DNA from: Eutreptiella sp. 'Long Island Sound 2002'
Taxonomy: Eukaryota; Euglenozoa; Euglenophyceae; Eutreptiales; Eutreptiaceae
Length of the DNA stretch: 64,000 nt
NCBI GenBank assembly: GCA_964036045.1
Contig: OZ038384.1
Location: forward strand, 47,793,843 to 47,857,842
Reading direction: 5' to 3'
Under the pieces are notes generated by a model. The model had not been told where the DNA came from, did no database searches, and saw only the letters and a list, made by a program, of their open reading frames with translations. The position numbers were made by a program, and so were the translations under genes. Below are positions 47,053-58,331 of the stretch, piece after piece. Numbering within the stretch: position 1 is the stretch's first letter; every line of letters starts with the position of its first letter.

Positions 47053-48762
47053 CTTAGGCGGCTCAAGTTGCATGGTCAAAATCACACCAAATGCACCCGA
47101 TTGGGACCATGCAAAAAAATAGCTTTTCACAGGCTCTGTTTTTTGAAAACAGAATATTAGTCCAAAGAAAGTATCTTTCTTACCATTTGTGCCATTTTGT
47201 GCTTTTTTTCGGACAGCCGAAAACAAAAAAAAATATGAAAAAAATAAATAAATCTTATGATTTCAGTGGAAAATGATGTGCTTTTAGCGGAAATTCGCCA
47301 ATAAATACATTTTGCGATCCCCTTGTTTTTTGGATGAACATGGTCGGCAGAAAAGATGATTGCAACATCATTTTCTGTTCTGCATGTTCATTGCATACCT
47401 GGAAAAATGATTTATTGATCGAGTTCTATGCGCGAGGCCTCGCGCAATCAAGACCAAGGATCATTAAAACAGAAGCATGGCGGATGAAATATCAATGCAA
47501 AGCATATGCAACATGTGGTTCAAGGGCTGCCCCATGCGCGAGGCCTCGCGCATAACTTACCAAACCACAAACCCCACCCGATTCATTTTCCTTTGGAAAG
47601 ACGGCTTCAGGGTCGAGTGGTCTTACTACCCACCCCACGGTTTGATTTTTGATTTGCACTGCCTGAAAAAAGAGGTATAGGTTGTGACCTTCAAGTTCTG
47701 GGACTGCATTGCAGTCCTCATTGCGCGAGGCCTCGCGCAAAAAAAGGGCCAGAAAATATATTCTTTGTACCATTGTGATGGGTTCTCATCTGATAGCGCT
47801 TGTGCACAACTTTCACTGAAGCAACGAGTACCTAAATTGTCGTTGAGTCATTGAAATTTACCAGAAGCTTGCCCCCCCCCCGTAGGCGGAAAAACTCTTT
47901 TTGAGCTTGGTCAGCCCCTGCGCTTGGCAGACTGCTTCCCCTAGGGCACCTTCTTTCTCCAGGTATCGAACCTCATCTTGATAATTGGTGTGGTTTGCAC
48001 TACATTGCATTTTACTCTCCAAAAAATCAGTTTTTTTTGGCCCAAACAAACGCTCAAAAAAGTGCCACGCACGGCAAATTCACATTTTCTTTGCACATTT
48101 TACTGTGATCTATAGTCAACAACGGAAGGATCTGTTTTTCTTCAGCCAAAGCTACAGGGGGGGTCCCTTTCCAGCTCAGCGTCATTCTTGAGTGCACATG
48201 CTTCATGTGTTACCAGTGATACTCTTTTTTTTGCTTGACACTCCCCATAACTTGTGGGAGATGTGCATCATGAGAAATGCTGAAGGATGCACCCGGTGCA
48301 ACACCTCGAACGTATGTGCTCCTTTTGTTAAGAATGCAACAACATTAGAAATGATTTCTTGAGTCATCAATTAGATTTGCAAGGCTTGTTTAGAGCGCTG
48401 AATGTCCGCCCGCGTAAACATATTGTACAATGTGATCAAGTCAAGGGTGCCTGTAATGTCACTCCAGTGTAGGCGCCTGCTTGATTCCTCAATTCTACCA
48501 TCATTACCTGACTTTGGAGGGGCAATGGACTGCTCCTTGCGCGAGGCCTCGCGCAAGGAGCAGTCCATTGCCTCAAAAAGAGCATTTTTTGGACCCATGA
48601 GGACCAAGGAAAGGCCAAAATTCTTTACATAAGAGTTCTTTTGGTGTTTCAAAAACGGCTTGATCTTTTGCAAGCCAAAGAATGGTTCTTTTGATGTTTT
48701 TTGAGGCCCTGTATTTTGGGCACTTTCTGTCGTTTTATACCATGCAACTTGAGCCGCCTAAG
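47053..48762. mobile_element. T2', non-autonomous 1.71-kb member of the T2 DNA transposon family
   Basis: Terminal inverted repeats CTTAGGCGGCTCAAGTTGCA plus TGGT, 24 bp perfect, flanked by the 5-bp duplication TGTGC (47048-47052 and 48763-48767). It carries four perfect palindromes GCGCGAGGCCTCGCGC (47430, 47536, 47723, 48539) but no transposase and no long frame. It interrupts the retroelement described at 43972-46831. Confidence 0.92.
48521..48572. repeat. Perfect 52-bp palindrome inside T2'
   Basis: The core GCGCGAGGCCTCGCGC (48539-48554) is extended on each side by 18 further perfectly complementary bases (left arm starts GGCAATGGACTGCTCCTT). It has no spacer. Confidence 0.93.
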
Positions 48763-48767
48763 TGTGC

Positions 48768-49025
48768 CCCTCTGCCCTCACCCCCCCCTTTCCCACCACC
48801 CCCGAGGTCCAGCAAACGCCTACGGAAGGGATACCAAAGGCCGCACCGCCCCCCTGCACCCCTTCGTTCAGAACTACGGTTCCTCTCCCACCACTTGCAG
48901 AAAAAGCCTATTGTGAGTAGCCAAATTCTCCGAGACCTCAAAAACGACTTCGACATCCTCTTTCTCCAAGAAATCAACCATACCCCCATCCTCCCCCACG
49001 TATACATCTACGGCTCGGGCACTAA
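48768..49025 (+). pseudogene. N-terminal piece of a retroelement endonuclease
   Basis: The frame carries ILRDLKNDFDILFLQEI, the first catalytic block (Glu) of the EEP nuclease family. Removing T2 joins YIYGSG at 49020 in frame to TKATMVSNIS at 55433, showing the two pieces were one. The joined frame stops at 55597, so the element was already truncated. Confidence 0.55.
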
Positions 49026-49914
49026 CTTAGGCGGCTCAAGTTGCATGGTCAAAAACGAAGGAAAAGGTAGGAAAATGACAGGTTTCCAAATGCATCAAAA
49101 AATAGTTGTTTTGATGGATATTTTAAAACTGTCGCAAACAAGTATGGCAGAATAAATATTTCTATAAGAATGACGTGTCCCATGGGCGAGACAGGGAAAA
49201 GTATTGTTTGGTGACCATTCTTTGCACGAGGCCCCGCGCAAAGACTTTCATTTGTGTCAGATTAATGTGCTACAGCACGACACATTAGGCAGGTTGTCGA
49301 AAAATGGAACCCTGTCGTATTTATACACTTAACTTAGTACCATTATCAGCGTTGCGTGATAGAGATGGATCTATTAACAAATAAACTGCAACAATGGTGT
49401 ACCCAAGAATCTTGAAAACTATAAATGTTCCGGAACAAACTGCAGTTTCAAGCGCGAGGCCTTGCACATGGAACGGCTCATGAGAAACATTAAAGTTTCG
49501 GTGATCATTGCGCGAGGCCTCGCGCAATGGATCTCATAAGCGCTCATAGAAACCAAAAATGGAACAGATCCACCAACTACACAGCATGTGCATTCCCTTG
49601 ATGCGGCGCTGCTGCATGGGCGCCCATACAGGTCCCGCCGGCATCTCCAGTTTTCATACTTTGGTCACCGCTGGCTTCACTGCCCAACAGCGATGGTAGC
49701 GCGCTGCAACTGGCTACCGCAATCAGGATTAACTAGTCAAATTTGGGATCACCAGACAGTTACAGTTAACCAAAAATGGTGCATGCGACAAGCGAGTCAC
49801 AGAATAATTGGTCGCGCGAAAACTGTGTGACAGGTTGATGTTTCAAACGAAGAAAGTTTTTCAAACAGTGATCTTTACGTAGATACAGGTACGCAATTAT
49901 TCTTCACAGCAACA

Positions 49915-51912
49915 GTGCCCCTGCGAAAAGAGGTGGACCTTGAGAAGACAGTTGCCGCAGCATCTGGAGTTTTCCGCGATGTCTGCTCAGACCAACCGCC
50001 GTACCACACGGCAGAAGAACTGTGTGAAGGGCTAAAACAGGGGGACGAGGGCGCGCGATTGTTGTTTGTGTTTTTTCTCCATCTGCGCAAAAATGAACGG
50101 ACGCGTTGCAGCGTTGAAAAGGCGATTGCCGCAGAAGGCAAGAGATGGGTTGGTGTTTTGATAGAGGAGGCCTGGCGCCTTTATTTGCTGATGCGCCACC
50201 GCGCAGTTCCATACTAGGAAAAACCGAAGTCAGTTGTTGGGGTAGAGGGAAGTAGGGCGCAGCGTCGCATTTTAGCAAGGTCAGGTCTGGCGCGATACAG
50301 CGCACCTTCGCTGAAGGAGAAGGCCGCAGTTAGGTTACAGACTACATGGAACAAAATACACCAACAGTGGGTTGTGTTGTGGATGGACAACTGGTACAAC
50401 AAACAGTTTACCACAAATCCTGACAAGAACGACAGAAGCCTGAACGCAACAGCGTTGGCTGTGTTGCTACTGAAGGATGCACCGCGCTACTGGCATGGTC
50501 ATCCTAGCCTGGAAGAGCTTGAACGGCGTGTTCTGGTTGTTGCACGCATGCTGGGGAACACCGAGGGAACATTTGCACGTATCCTGCGTGATCTGGGATT
50601 TGCAAGCAAGCAACCTGTTGTTCGAAACATTAGGGCGCCGCTTGCCATTATTCGCCCTGTACCTGCCAAGAGACCACATTGGCGACCCCTTTGTCTAAGT
50701 AAAGAAAAGGTGAGCGGCAACGTCTCGCTGCTTAATCTATTGCAATTCACTAGGGACTTGGCGCAGCACACTCGACCAGTCGTGCCTGTTTTATGTGAAG
50801 TGACTTGTGATGAGAACATCCATTACCGCATTTGTAAGATGATGTACGGTGAAAAAACAACGGGTTGGAATGTCCGGCTGTTCTCCCGGTCACACCATAT
50901 ATTGTGTGGTTTCTGGCACGCGTACAAGTTTTGCGTTACACAAACATTTCGCTCATTTTGGCCGATCGTGACTTTCCTCCGTAAAGGTTTGTTGCGCAGC
51001 GGTGACACAGTCCCCTGTTTTCCCAAGATGATCACAATGGAGATAACTGTTGGCGCACTGCTGTTGGGTATGGGCCCCCACATACGGCGCCTTGACAGAA
51101 AATGTCATTCCCTTGGGTTGGCACGTCCTGTAAATCGGCGAGGACGCCTCCGTTACGCTGTGTGTAAGGCCATACAGGTTCTGTTAACACAATACTGTCC
51201 TATGTTACTATACCCAGGACACCTCGTTAGGCAGTGCAATTGGCCCGGGGAGACGGCCAACACGGGTGTTTTTGCTTCTGAGGGATTGCAGATTGTTATC
51301 TGTCTGTTAGACCGTTTGAACATGGGGGACGAACTTTTAAAATACGAACGCACTGTTGCAACTGCGCTATTGTGCCACACTGCATGGCACACAGCCATGC
51401 CTGGACAGGCTTTTGCCGAGGAGTTTTGTGAAAGTCTGCTTTCCAGCCTTGTGACAAAGAAGGGCCAAAACAGAGGTGCAGTAACCATTGGAGATGTTGA
51501 CGATCTGTATCATCTCATCACTATCCGCAAAGAAGGTCACAGGGTGAACGTCTGCAAAATCCCCAATTCCTTTGTCAATTCCGTGCGTCAGCGGTTAACT
51601 GCTTACTTGAACGCAGAGCGTGTATATGTGCCTTGGGTTAGGTGGTGTGCTGAGCCTACTTGTACAATTCAGGCGCATTGGCCGCGCAGGGGTGTACCTA
51701 ACCTTCCACCGTCTCTTCTAATTCCAGAGGGTTCTAACCACTACAAACAAGTCCTTGTGTCTGTGTTGTTGGTGCTAACGCAGCAGGGGCCGCTTAAGGC
51801 TGGTTTTAAGCGAAAACCGTCGGAGCTGATCCCCCAACGCAGTGTGTTGGAGGAACATAGAGAGGCCGACACGCTGCGAAACGTTCGAAGAAGATTGGAG
51901 AACATGCAGTGA
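49915..51912 (+). CDS. T2 gene A: putative transposase, with one in-frame TAG
   Basis: Open from 49915 except for a TAG at 50215-50217, then in the same frame to TGA at 51912, about 665 codons. The first conserved-looking block is VVLWMDNWYNKQF, where Asp in a strand ending DN resembles the first catalytic residue of an RNase H-fold transposase. Further blocks: SLNATALAVLLL, VPVLCEVTCDENIHYRICKMMYGEKT, GFWHAYKFCVTQTFRSFWP, and near the C-terminus GQAFAEEFCESL with candidate acidic residues. From memory, proteins with the same succession are found as unannotated repeats in dinoflagellate and other algal genomes; I cannot name a superfamily. The next gene starts 236 bp downstream with two palindromes between. 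Position inside exact inverted repeats is the main reason to call it transposase. Confidence 0.6.
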
Positions 51913-52147
51913 TGCGCGAGGCCTCGCGCAAACAGCATGAAACAACAGGTTAGTACACCCCCTCTCTTGCGCGAGGCCTCGCGCAAGGTTGACAGTCAAA
52001 AACAGTGCCGAGCCCCTTCAGTTTTGCAATCTCAACCATACTGTACTCGTATTCGCTAAAAGCGCCTCACATATGCATTATCGACGACGATTCAAACCTT
52101 TTTCAATGTTATGTTTCCTTCAATACAGGCTTTCTCCTTATCGCAGA

Positions 52148-54933
52148 ATGGCAAGCCCCGCCAAAAAAACAGCCGAGGAACGAGAAGATACCGACTATGA
52201 CCCTGGGACCTCAGGATCGGAGGCTGCAACACCAAAGAAGGGGCGTAAGAAGAAGGAAAAACCCGATCCTGGCTTAACCTTGGGTACTGACATCGAGGAC
52301 CACCTGAAACCGGACGGGAGGCAGGTGGAGGTTGAGCTGGACAACGTGAGAATCGACCAGGAGAAGACAAAGGGGCAGATTAGACGGAAAGATAGGAAGT
52401 TACTGCAGAAGCGTATTGAGTCACTCGAAGCAGCACCGCCAACAGGCCCATTACACGTCGTTCTCTGGGAAGATAATAGTATGTTGCCAACCGACTGTTC
52501 GCTCTTCTCTTTGCGCGAGCCCTCGCGCATAGACGTGTCTCATATTTGCAGATGGCGATTATTGGTGTGTATCTGGACAGCACAGCGTGGAAGCGATTGC
52601 GAAGCTCGGGAGAAGCGACGCACAGCGTGTCTGGATCTGCAGCAGTGGCATACTACATGCATCGCCGATATTCTGAAGCCTACGACACCGTGGGCCTTTC
52701 GTGCAAAGCTGGCGGGAGAAGCACAAGGAAGCGCACAAGTCATTGAGGCAATACCGCTGTATGAGGCAGCAGATAACCTCACTCGATGTGTTGAAGATCA
52801 GCGGCGGCGAGTCCTGGCTGACACGTACAGCAATCTCAAGATCGCCATTGTGGATGCTGTGCAGATGAGTGCCCTGGTTTCAACCGCTGAACTGAAGCAG
52901 CCTGGTCAATTCGTATGTTCATTGATCGTTGTTTCGATGATGTCCGTTGCGCGAGGCCTCGCGCATAACGTTGTCACTTTCAGGACAAAACGTATAAATT
53001 GTGGAAAGATTTTATGACGTTTGCCTACTATGCTGGTCCGGAAGCTGTGAAAGATCTGCAGAAGTTCCGCTACAAAGGCGAGAAAGTCACGAAGAACGCG
53101 CTGAAGAAACTGGACGGGATCCTGTTGCCGGAGTTCTACAAGAAAGTGGCAGAAGGGATGCAGGAAGAAAAAACAACCCTTAAATCCTTGCCGAATTCGA
53201 TTGACGACATCATCCTTGACCAGTTGGTCTTAATGCATCTGGACCACCCGCACAACGGCCAGTACGTTAGACCTGAGAAAGGTGTGTACCATCAACGCAA
53301 CGTGGGTTCCGCTTCTGCATTGGTGCACCGCACTTTCTCCATTTCTGTTCTTTAGCCAAAGACATGCAGACCCGCAAAGAGGTTGCTGCACTTGGAAGGC
53401 CTGCGCTGAAGGTGACTCTTGGTACATGGGGCTATTGGCGGGAACCTGAAGGCTAAAGTCGCGGTCCATGGCCGGCATGGAAATCCATGATTCGCGCACC
53501 ACTGTGGCAGGTGGCAGAGAAAGGCAAACCCGCCTCCCTGAAAATCCTCAAAGTCCAAACACTCCTGGGTCAAGAGGCTACCAAGAGGCGTGTGGTCCCC
53601 TCAGCTGCTGGCGCAACTGGTGACTTCAAGAAAGTGGAACAGCAGGATCCATTACTGGCAAGTCAAACTATCACAATTAAGGCGACCCGAATTGCAGCTC
53701 TGGCCCGCGATCCCCCGAAGCGGTTCATGGAGATTGACAAGAACCTGATTGTCATCAACGGCGACATATTTGAACATCTTGCTCCTGAGATGATGTGCCC
53801 AGCCTGGCTGTATGAAGAGATGGCGCGTGCCGATACCCTTGTCTGCGGCCCTCAAACTGTTGTTGACAACATGTTCGACGTGCTGGAGACGGAAACAGAT
53901 AGGCGTCTCAACGATAATTTCAACGCGCCGCGCATGGCTAACATGTTGCGTGTTCCCATCTTCAGTTGGCCAGTCAAACCGAAGCCTGCAAGGGATCCTA
54001 CAACATTTGACGTTCGCTAGTTGTTGATTTCGTCACCAGATAGCTGGTCGAGAAAGGTATAATTCCCTCATTAGGTCCGCTCTTTGCGCGAGGCCTCGCG
54101 CAATAACTTCTCCCTCATTGCAGATTCCGAATTATCTGACGTTTGGACCTACTCAAGTAGAGGAGATGGATCCTGTTGAATTTGGCGGTCACCTTCCGAT
54201 AGCGACGGTTATGTGGTATTTCGACACTCACCTCTTTTACCTGAAGCAGGATAAGAGCTTCAAGCCTGCGTTTGTGTTCATCGATCATCAGCCGGATCTG
54301 GTGTGCAAGATCGCATCCATCGAGCCGGATTCTCGCACGTACCTTCTTGGTGTTACCTCCGACAATCTCTCCGATTGGGTCAACAGAGTGCAGACTCAGT
54401 TGAACCACCTCTTGACACAAGGGTCGAAACTGGACGCGTCTGGTGATTGGGACCAGCAGGCAAACTGGTCAAACCGTGGTATTCCCCTTTGGGATCACGA
54501 TGACAAGGTGGGTTCTGATGCGTTGTCGCTGAAGGAGGAAGAGACTGTTGACAAAGGTCAAGCTGCAGAAGCACTGGCCCCTGCAAAGCAGAAGTCTACT
54601 GGTGGGGAACCAGCCCCCAAGAAGAAGAAGACTGCCTCCAAGCCTCAGGCAGCCAAGTCGGTTACCGGTGCAGAATCCGACGAGAGCGATGGGAATGAAG
54701 AGGAGGAGAGCAAGGAAGAAGAGGAGGAGGAAGTGCAGGTCTCCCAGTGCAAGGCAGCGAACAAAGTGGCAGCGAAGCCGAGGTCCGAGGAAACCGGGGC
54801 CCGAGCTCCATTCAAGCAGCCAGCCCGTCAGTCCCAACCAAGAAGCGAGCCCGCAAAGCCACCGCCTAAGGGTAAGACGTCCGTTGCTAAGGCATTGGGT
54901 TCTAAGATGCAAACTGTTCCGAAGAAAAAGTAA
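52148..54933 (+). CDS. T2 gene B: ParB/sulfiredoxin-like N-terminus plus low-complexity tail, five exons
   Basis: Exons 52148-52478, 52552-52912, 52984-53281, 53356-54056 and 54124-54933; introns of 73, 71, 74 and 67 bp, all GT-AG. After a Lys-rich start (TPKKGRKKKEK) comes a ParB/Srx-like pattern: VELDNVRIDQEKTKGQIR, then PLHVVLWED and, across the first intron, GDYWCVSGQHSVEAIAKL; GQHS stands where ParB-type proteins have GxHR. The middle is a unique globular region; the end (54540-54930) is Lys/Glu/Pro-rich with coiled-coil-like runs and KKKK-type nuclear signals. Lesions: a one-base loss near 52633, TAA at 53453-53455 and TAG at 54018-54020. ParB-family domains bind or cut DNA and some hydrolyse CTP; a role in recognising the palindromes is my inference. 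The tail was duplicated at 58332-58706. Confidence 0.6.
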
Positions 54934-55689
54934 TTTCTTCGCTTGTTCTGATATATTATGCGCGAGGGCTCGCGCTATGCATTCCTCTTCGACAACCTTT
55001 ATGCTGTCACCTTGTGCGGCACATTTTTCTCTGTGATGCATTTTATTGCGCTGTTGTGCTGGTGTTTGCGCGAGGCCTAGCGCAAAGAGGGGATGCCAAA
55101 AATGCTTCTTGTCGTGCAGCGTGCAACATGGTTTTCGAAAACTGGTTTTCCAAAAGATTGAAAGCTCATGGGTGTTTTTATTGCAAAGCATAAGTGGTAT
55201 AGGAAACAAAAAGTCGTGGGTTTCCCAAAAAAGAACTTCATTTTGGTGGAAATAAATCATTTTCCCGGGCAGTCGGTTTTGTTGAAAATAAAGGAAAATG
55301 GACCAGTTAATTGCTTTTGGGAGGATTTTTGGTTCTTGTGTTTTAGGTCTCCCCCAAAAGGACTATTTTTTCGCAGTGCCGTGGAGAGGCAGTTTTGGGC
55401 GCATTTGGACCATGCAACTTGAGCCGCCTAAGACTAAAGCAACCATGGTTTCAAACATCAGCCGAGACAACACTCCAGGGGCGAGCACGGATCCATTTTG
55501 GTTTGCTCCCCTTGACTCTCTCGTTTCATCACCCCCGTCCCAAGGCTCGACACGGAAGGGCTACTTGCAGAAAGTTGGCACGGGCTTTCACTTTTGATTG
55601 CTTTGATGATATTGTTTTGTTGATGCCCCTGCTTGCTCCTGCTGCTTCTTGATGTAGTTCAGGCTTTCCAAACAAAAACGTTTTGATGA
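54559..55689. repeat. 1131-bp direct duplication, left copy
   Basis: CAAGCTGCAGAAGCACTGGC to CGTTTTGATGA, repeated with the same length at 58332-59462 (about 9 differences by eye). It covers the 3' end of T2 gene B, the right end of T2 and flanking DNA. Confidence 0.93.
55433..55597 (+). pseudogene. Continuation of the retroelement endonuclease frame after T2
   Basis: TKATMVSNISRDNTPG... continues the frame that ends at 49025 and stops at 55597. No further domain is recognised. Confidence 0.45.
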
Positions 55690-58331
55690 CGGCGCACCAC
55701 CACGCCCTCACCGCCAGGCGACGACCCCGGCCACCACAAAGGCCACCTCACAGGCACCGGAAGAGGACGAAGGCACGGCCGCGGCACCCACGACTAGGGA
55801 CCGAAACCCCCAGAGGACACGGGACCAAGGCACAGGCCCCCAGGGAGGGCAACCCCACGGACCGTCACGCGACCACGCCTTTGGCTATAAGGGCCGGGCT
55901 GCGTTACCGTCGCGGTTCGACGCAGAGTATTGCTATGCACTTGGATTGACGGCCTGGGGCTTGATCTCAGCTGGTCTCACGTCCGTGAGGGCGTCCGTCA
56001 CCAACCTGTTGCGTCCAGTGGAGGAATGGCACTGCGGCGGCACGCCGATCCCGTCCATGATGAATTTCGAGCGCCGCAAGGGGAAGTTAAAGGCTGTGAT
56101 CGCGAAGGACTTGGTGCTGCTGGACGGTGCCCCCTTCAAGGCCTTCTCCGAGCGCCGTGAAGACTGGAAGTGCCAAGATTACTACCGGTGCCCTGGACCC
56201 CTGCAGTTCAGCACCGGAGATATGGACATCCCCCTGACCCTGAAGTATGAGCTCATGCCTGCCGGCGGCACCGACCCGGACCCTCATGTCCCTGCCAGCG
56301 CAGCCGAGCTGCAGTGCAAGCCTTTCGCCACCCAAACGGCATTCGGAAGCCACCTCCACCGTCCGACTCCTGATTTCTGTTTGTCTGCCTTGGAGAAGGA
56401 ACGCCTTTCCTACACCCCGAGTACGCCTGCCTGTCTGCGAGGCCCGGTGAAGATTGAGTCCATGGGTGAGAGTCAGCGTGCACGCCCCAAGGACACCGTG
56501 ATCATTCAGCAGAATTTCCCGAAGACCTACCCGACCCACCAGCCCGAGCGGCACGCCCAAGCCCCCACAGCACGGACCCAGCGAGCCACCCACACCTAAC
56601 CGCACCCCCCAACCACCAGCCGGCCATACTCCGGCCCGCACCCCGCACCACGACACAGGCCAGGCTGACCTCCACTGACCCACCGCGGCACTACGCGAGA
56701 CCACGGCACACCGCACCACAGCGCGCCACAGTGCAACGCACCACAGCACGACGCGACGCGGCGCGGCACAGAGCGGCACAGCACGACACAACTGACCCTA
56801 ACCTGAGGGACTAACCGAAGCCAGCCACCGCACACCCTGGAAGGCGCCGCGCCACCACGCCACACACCAGCACCGCAGGCCACACACGGGGCCACAGCGC
56901 GCCAGGCGACAACAGTGGCGGACCACCCAGAAGATTACAGCCGGCACCGCAGAGGGGAAAGGACACGAACAACCCAAGCCCCCTAACCCAAAAACCACAA
57001 GCAGCCGCCTGGCGCAGCTGCCCAGCCGGCAGAGCCAGGACCTAACCCGGCAAGAAAGGGCGCCGAGCCCACCGTGTACATAGCCCACGCGACCCATGGG
57101 GCCGGAACGCGGCCAAACAGAACGCAACTGAAAACAGCAGCCCGGAAGACAACACTGAATGCAGGCCAGTGCGTGCGCCAGCCCAGGGAAGGCAGAGGGA
57201 GGAACAGGCAAGCCCCCCCCCCCCAAAAAAAAAGGAGGGGGGAGGGGGAAAAGGCACGAAAACAGCCCACAGCCGCCAAACCGCCCGCCAACACCACCAC
57301 AGGCGGCCAAGGCCCCCCCCAGAAGGCACCGAAGACAGGACCCCCACAGAGGCACAGGGGGACCACCCACCCAAAACCGGCAACACCAAGCCAGTAACAG
57401 CGGACCACGGGGAAAAGGGACACGGAAAAAAAAAAAAAAAGAGAGCCACCAGCCCAGCCCGAAAGAAAGGGGATGGAGGGACAGGGACCACAAAGCCCGG
57501 AAAAAAAAAAGAAAAGAAAAAACCAAAGCGCAAAAAACACACCCCGACAACCCAGCCAGGAAGGGCTTGGCGCAGGCGAGACCCGGGCCCAGCACACACG
57601 CCCACACCGCACGCCGGAACCGGAAACAGCGGGGGGCAAGCGGAGCGCCCACGAAACCACACACGTCCCAAAAGCAGGCCGAAACCGAAGCCCAACCACG
57701 AACACCACAAACAGCCGACACTAGAGGGACAACACCACAAACCGTGCCCAAACACACCCACGCAAGCTCCAGCCAGGACTGGCGGGGTCAACAAAACCCG
57801 CACCCAACCGCCAACCGGACCCAAACACAAACGCCACACAACAGTAGGAAACCCAGTGCCCACAGCCCGGGCACTGAGGCAGCCCGTGCCATGCAGGTGA
57901 CCCGGCCAAACGAGATCCGGAGACCGGGGGTAAGGCTGCATCCTAAGGCCTGCGCTGCTCTGGGACTCGAGGCGGAGCGTGCGACACCCAAGCGCCTCGG
58001 AACCCTAGTACCAAGAACGTGCATGCACGCCTTGGGAACGGGATACGCCAGGAAGTCCGGTGAACCCCTAGGGTTCCGCCCAAAGGAGGGGACGTGCGCA
58101 AGCACGGGGGCACACCCTCCCGGCGAGACAAGCATGTCACGCTGGCGGCGATCAGCCCTCCCGGCGTAGCCCGGGGCCGCTTTGTTGGGGGCCAACAGTC
58201 AGGTCTAGCGGGATGTAAGCCGCCTCCCCTCTTCACGCGCGGAGCCTCTTCCTGTTCGTCACAGGGGCGACGCCAGGGGGAACCATGGGGCGCCTCTCCA
58301 CGACCGAGTGCACCTACCTACCTACCTACCT
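55690..58331 (+). mobile_element. 2.64-kb non-LTR-type insertion carrying a PFP gene fragment
   Basis: Lies exactly between the two 1131-bp direct repeats. The right end is (CTAC)n and the last 1.2 kb matches the insertion at 27902-29104. A coding fragment of a metabolic enzyme occupies about 55870-56535. The rest is AC-rich with homopolymer runs and no recognisable protein; long frames on the opposite strand (57042-57941 and others) are Gly/Cys/Val-rich composition artefacts. Confidence 0.75.
55870..56535 (+). pseudogene. Captured fragment of pyrophosphate-dependent phosphofructokinase (two-domain PFP)
   Basis: The frame reads FGYKGRAALPSRFDAEYCYALG, then GGTPIPSMMNFERRKGK and DGAPFKAFSERREDWKCQDYY, blocks typical of the C-terminal third of PFP, which converts fructose-6-phosphate and PPi to fructose-1,6-bisphosphate. 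It goes on to ALEKERLSYTP, PACLRGPVK and QNFPKTYP, which match the N-terminal opening of a PFP domain. So the fragment spans the junction of two fused PFP domains. It lacks start, active site and end, and is flanked on both sides by element DNA. Assignment rests on recognised motifs, not a search. Confidence 0.68.

Larger units (their letters stand above)
47430..55083. repeat. T2-family palindromes GCGCGAGGCCTCGCGC, 14 copies
   Basis: In T2' at 47430, 47536, 47723 and 48539. In T2 at 49224 (variant), 49452 (variant), 49510, 51914, 51969, 52513 (one-base variant), 52949, 54086, 54960 (variant) and 55068 (variant). Each is 16 bp and usually preceded by T and followed by A. They occur in terminal non-coding DNA, just after the first gene's stop, and in three of the four introns of the second gene, never in an exon. 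The last two recur at 58733 and 58841 in the duplicated segment. Confidence 0.9.
49026..55432 (+). mobile_element. DNA transposon T2, 6.41 kb, with transposase-like and ParB-like genes
   Basis: The terminal inverted repeats are the same as T2' (CTTAGGCGGCTCAAGTTGCA plus TGGTC, 25 bp perfect). The flanking 5-bp duplication is ACTAA (49021-49025 and 55433-55437). Two genes on the plus strand: a transposase-like gene (49915-51912) and a five-exon gene with a ParB-like N-terminus (52148-54933). Ten palindromes of the GCGCGAGGCCTCGCGC type lie in terminal DNA, between the genes and in introns. The termini and 5-bp duplication do not fit any superfamily I can name with confidence. Both genes have in-frame stops, so this copy is probably recently dead. 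Confidence 0.9.

Noticed and set aside
47334-47773. Short frames flanking palindromes in T2' as exons
   Set aside because: The palindromes resemble those in T2 introns, but the intervening frames are under 75 codons and match nothing in T2 genes; no exon can be supported.
47430-55083. CRISPR-like array
   Set aside because: The 16-bp palindromes are irregularly spaced (from 55 bp to over 2 kb), lie in introns and transposon ends, and there are no cas genes; the DNA is eukaryotic.
56798-58195. Long Gly/Cys/Val/Phe-rich minus-strand frames (also 27664-28970)
   Set aside because: They read the antisense of an AC-rich non-LTR element with C/A homopolymers; the two copies have frame breaks at the homopolymers.
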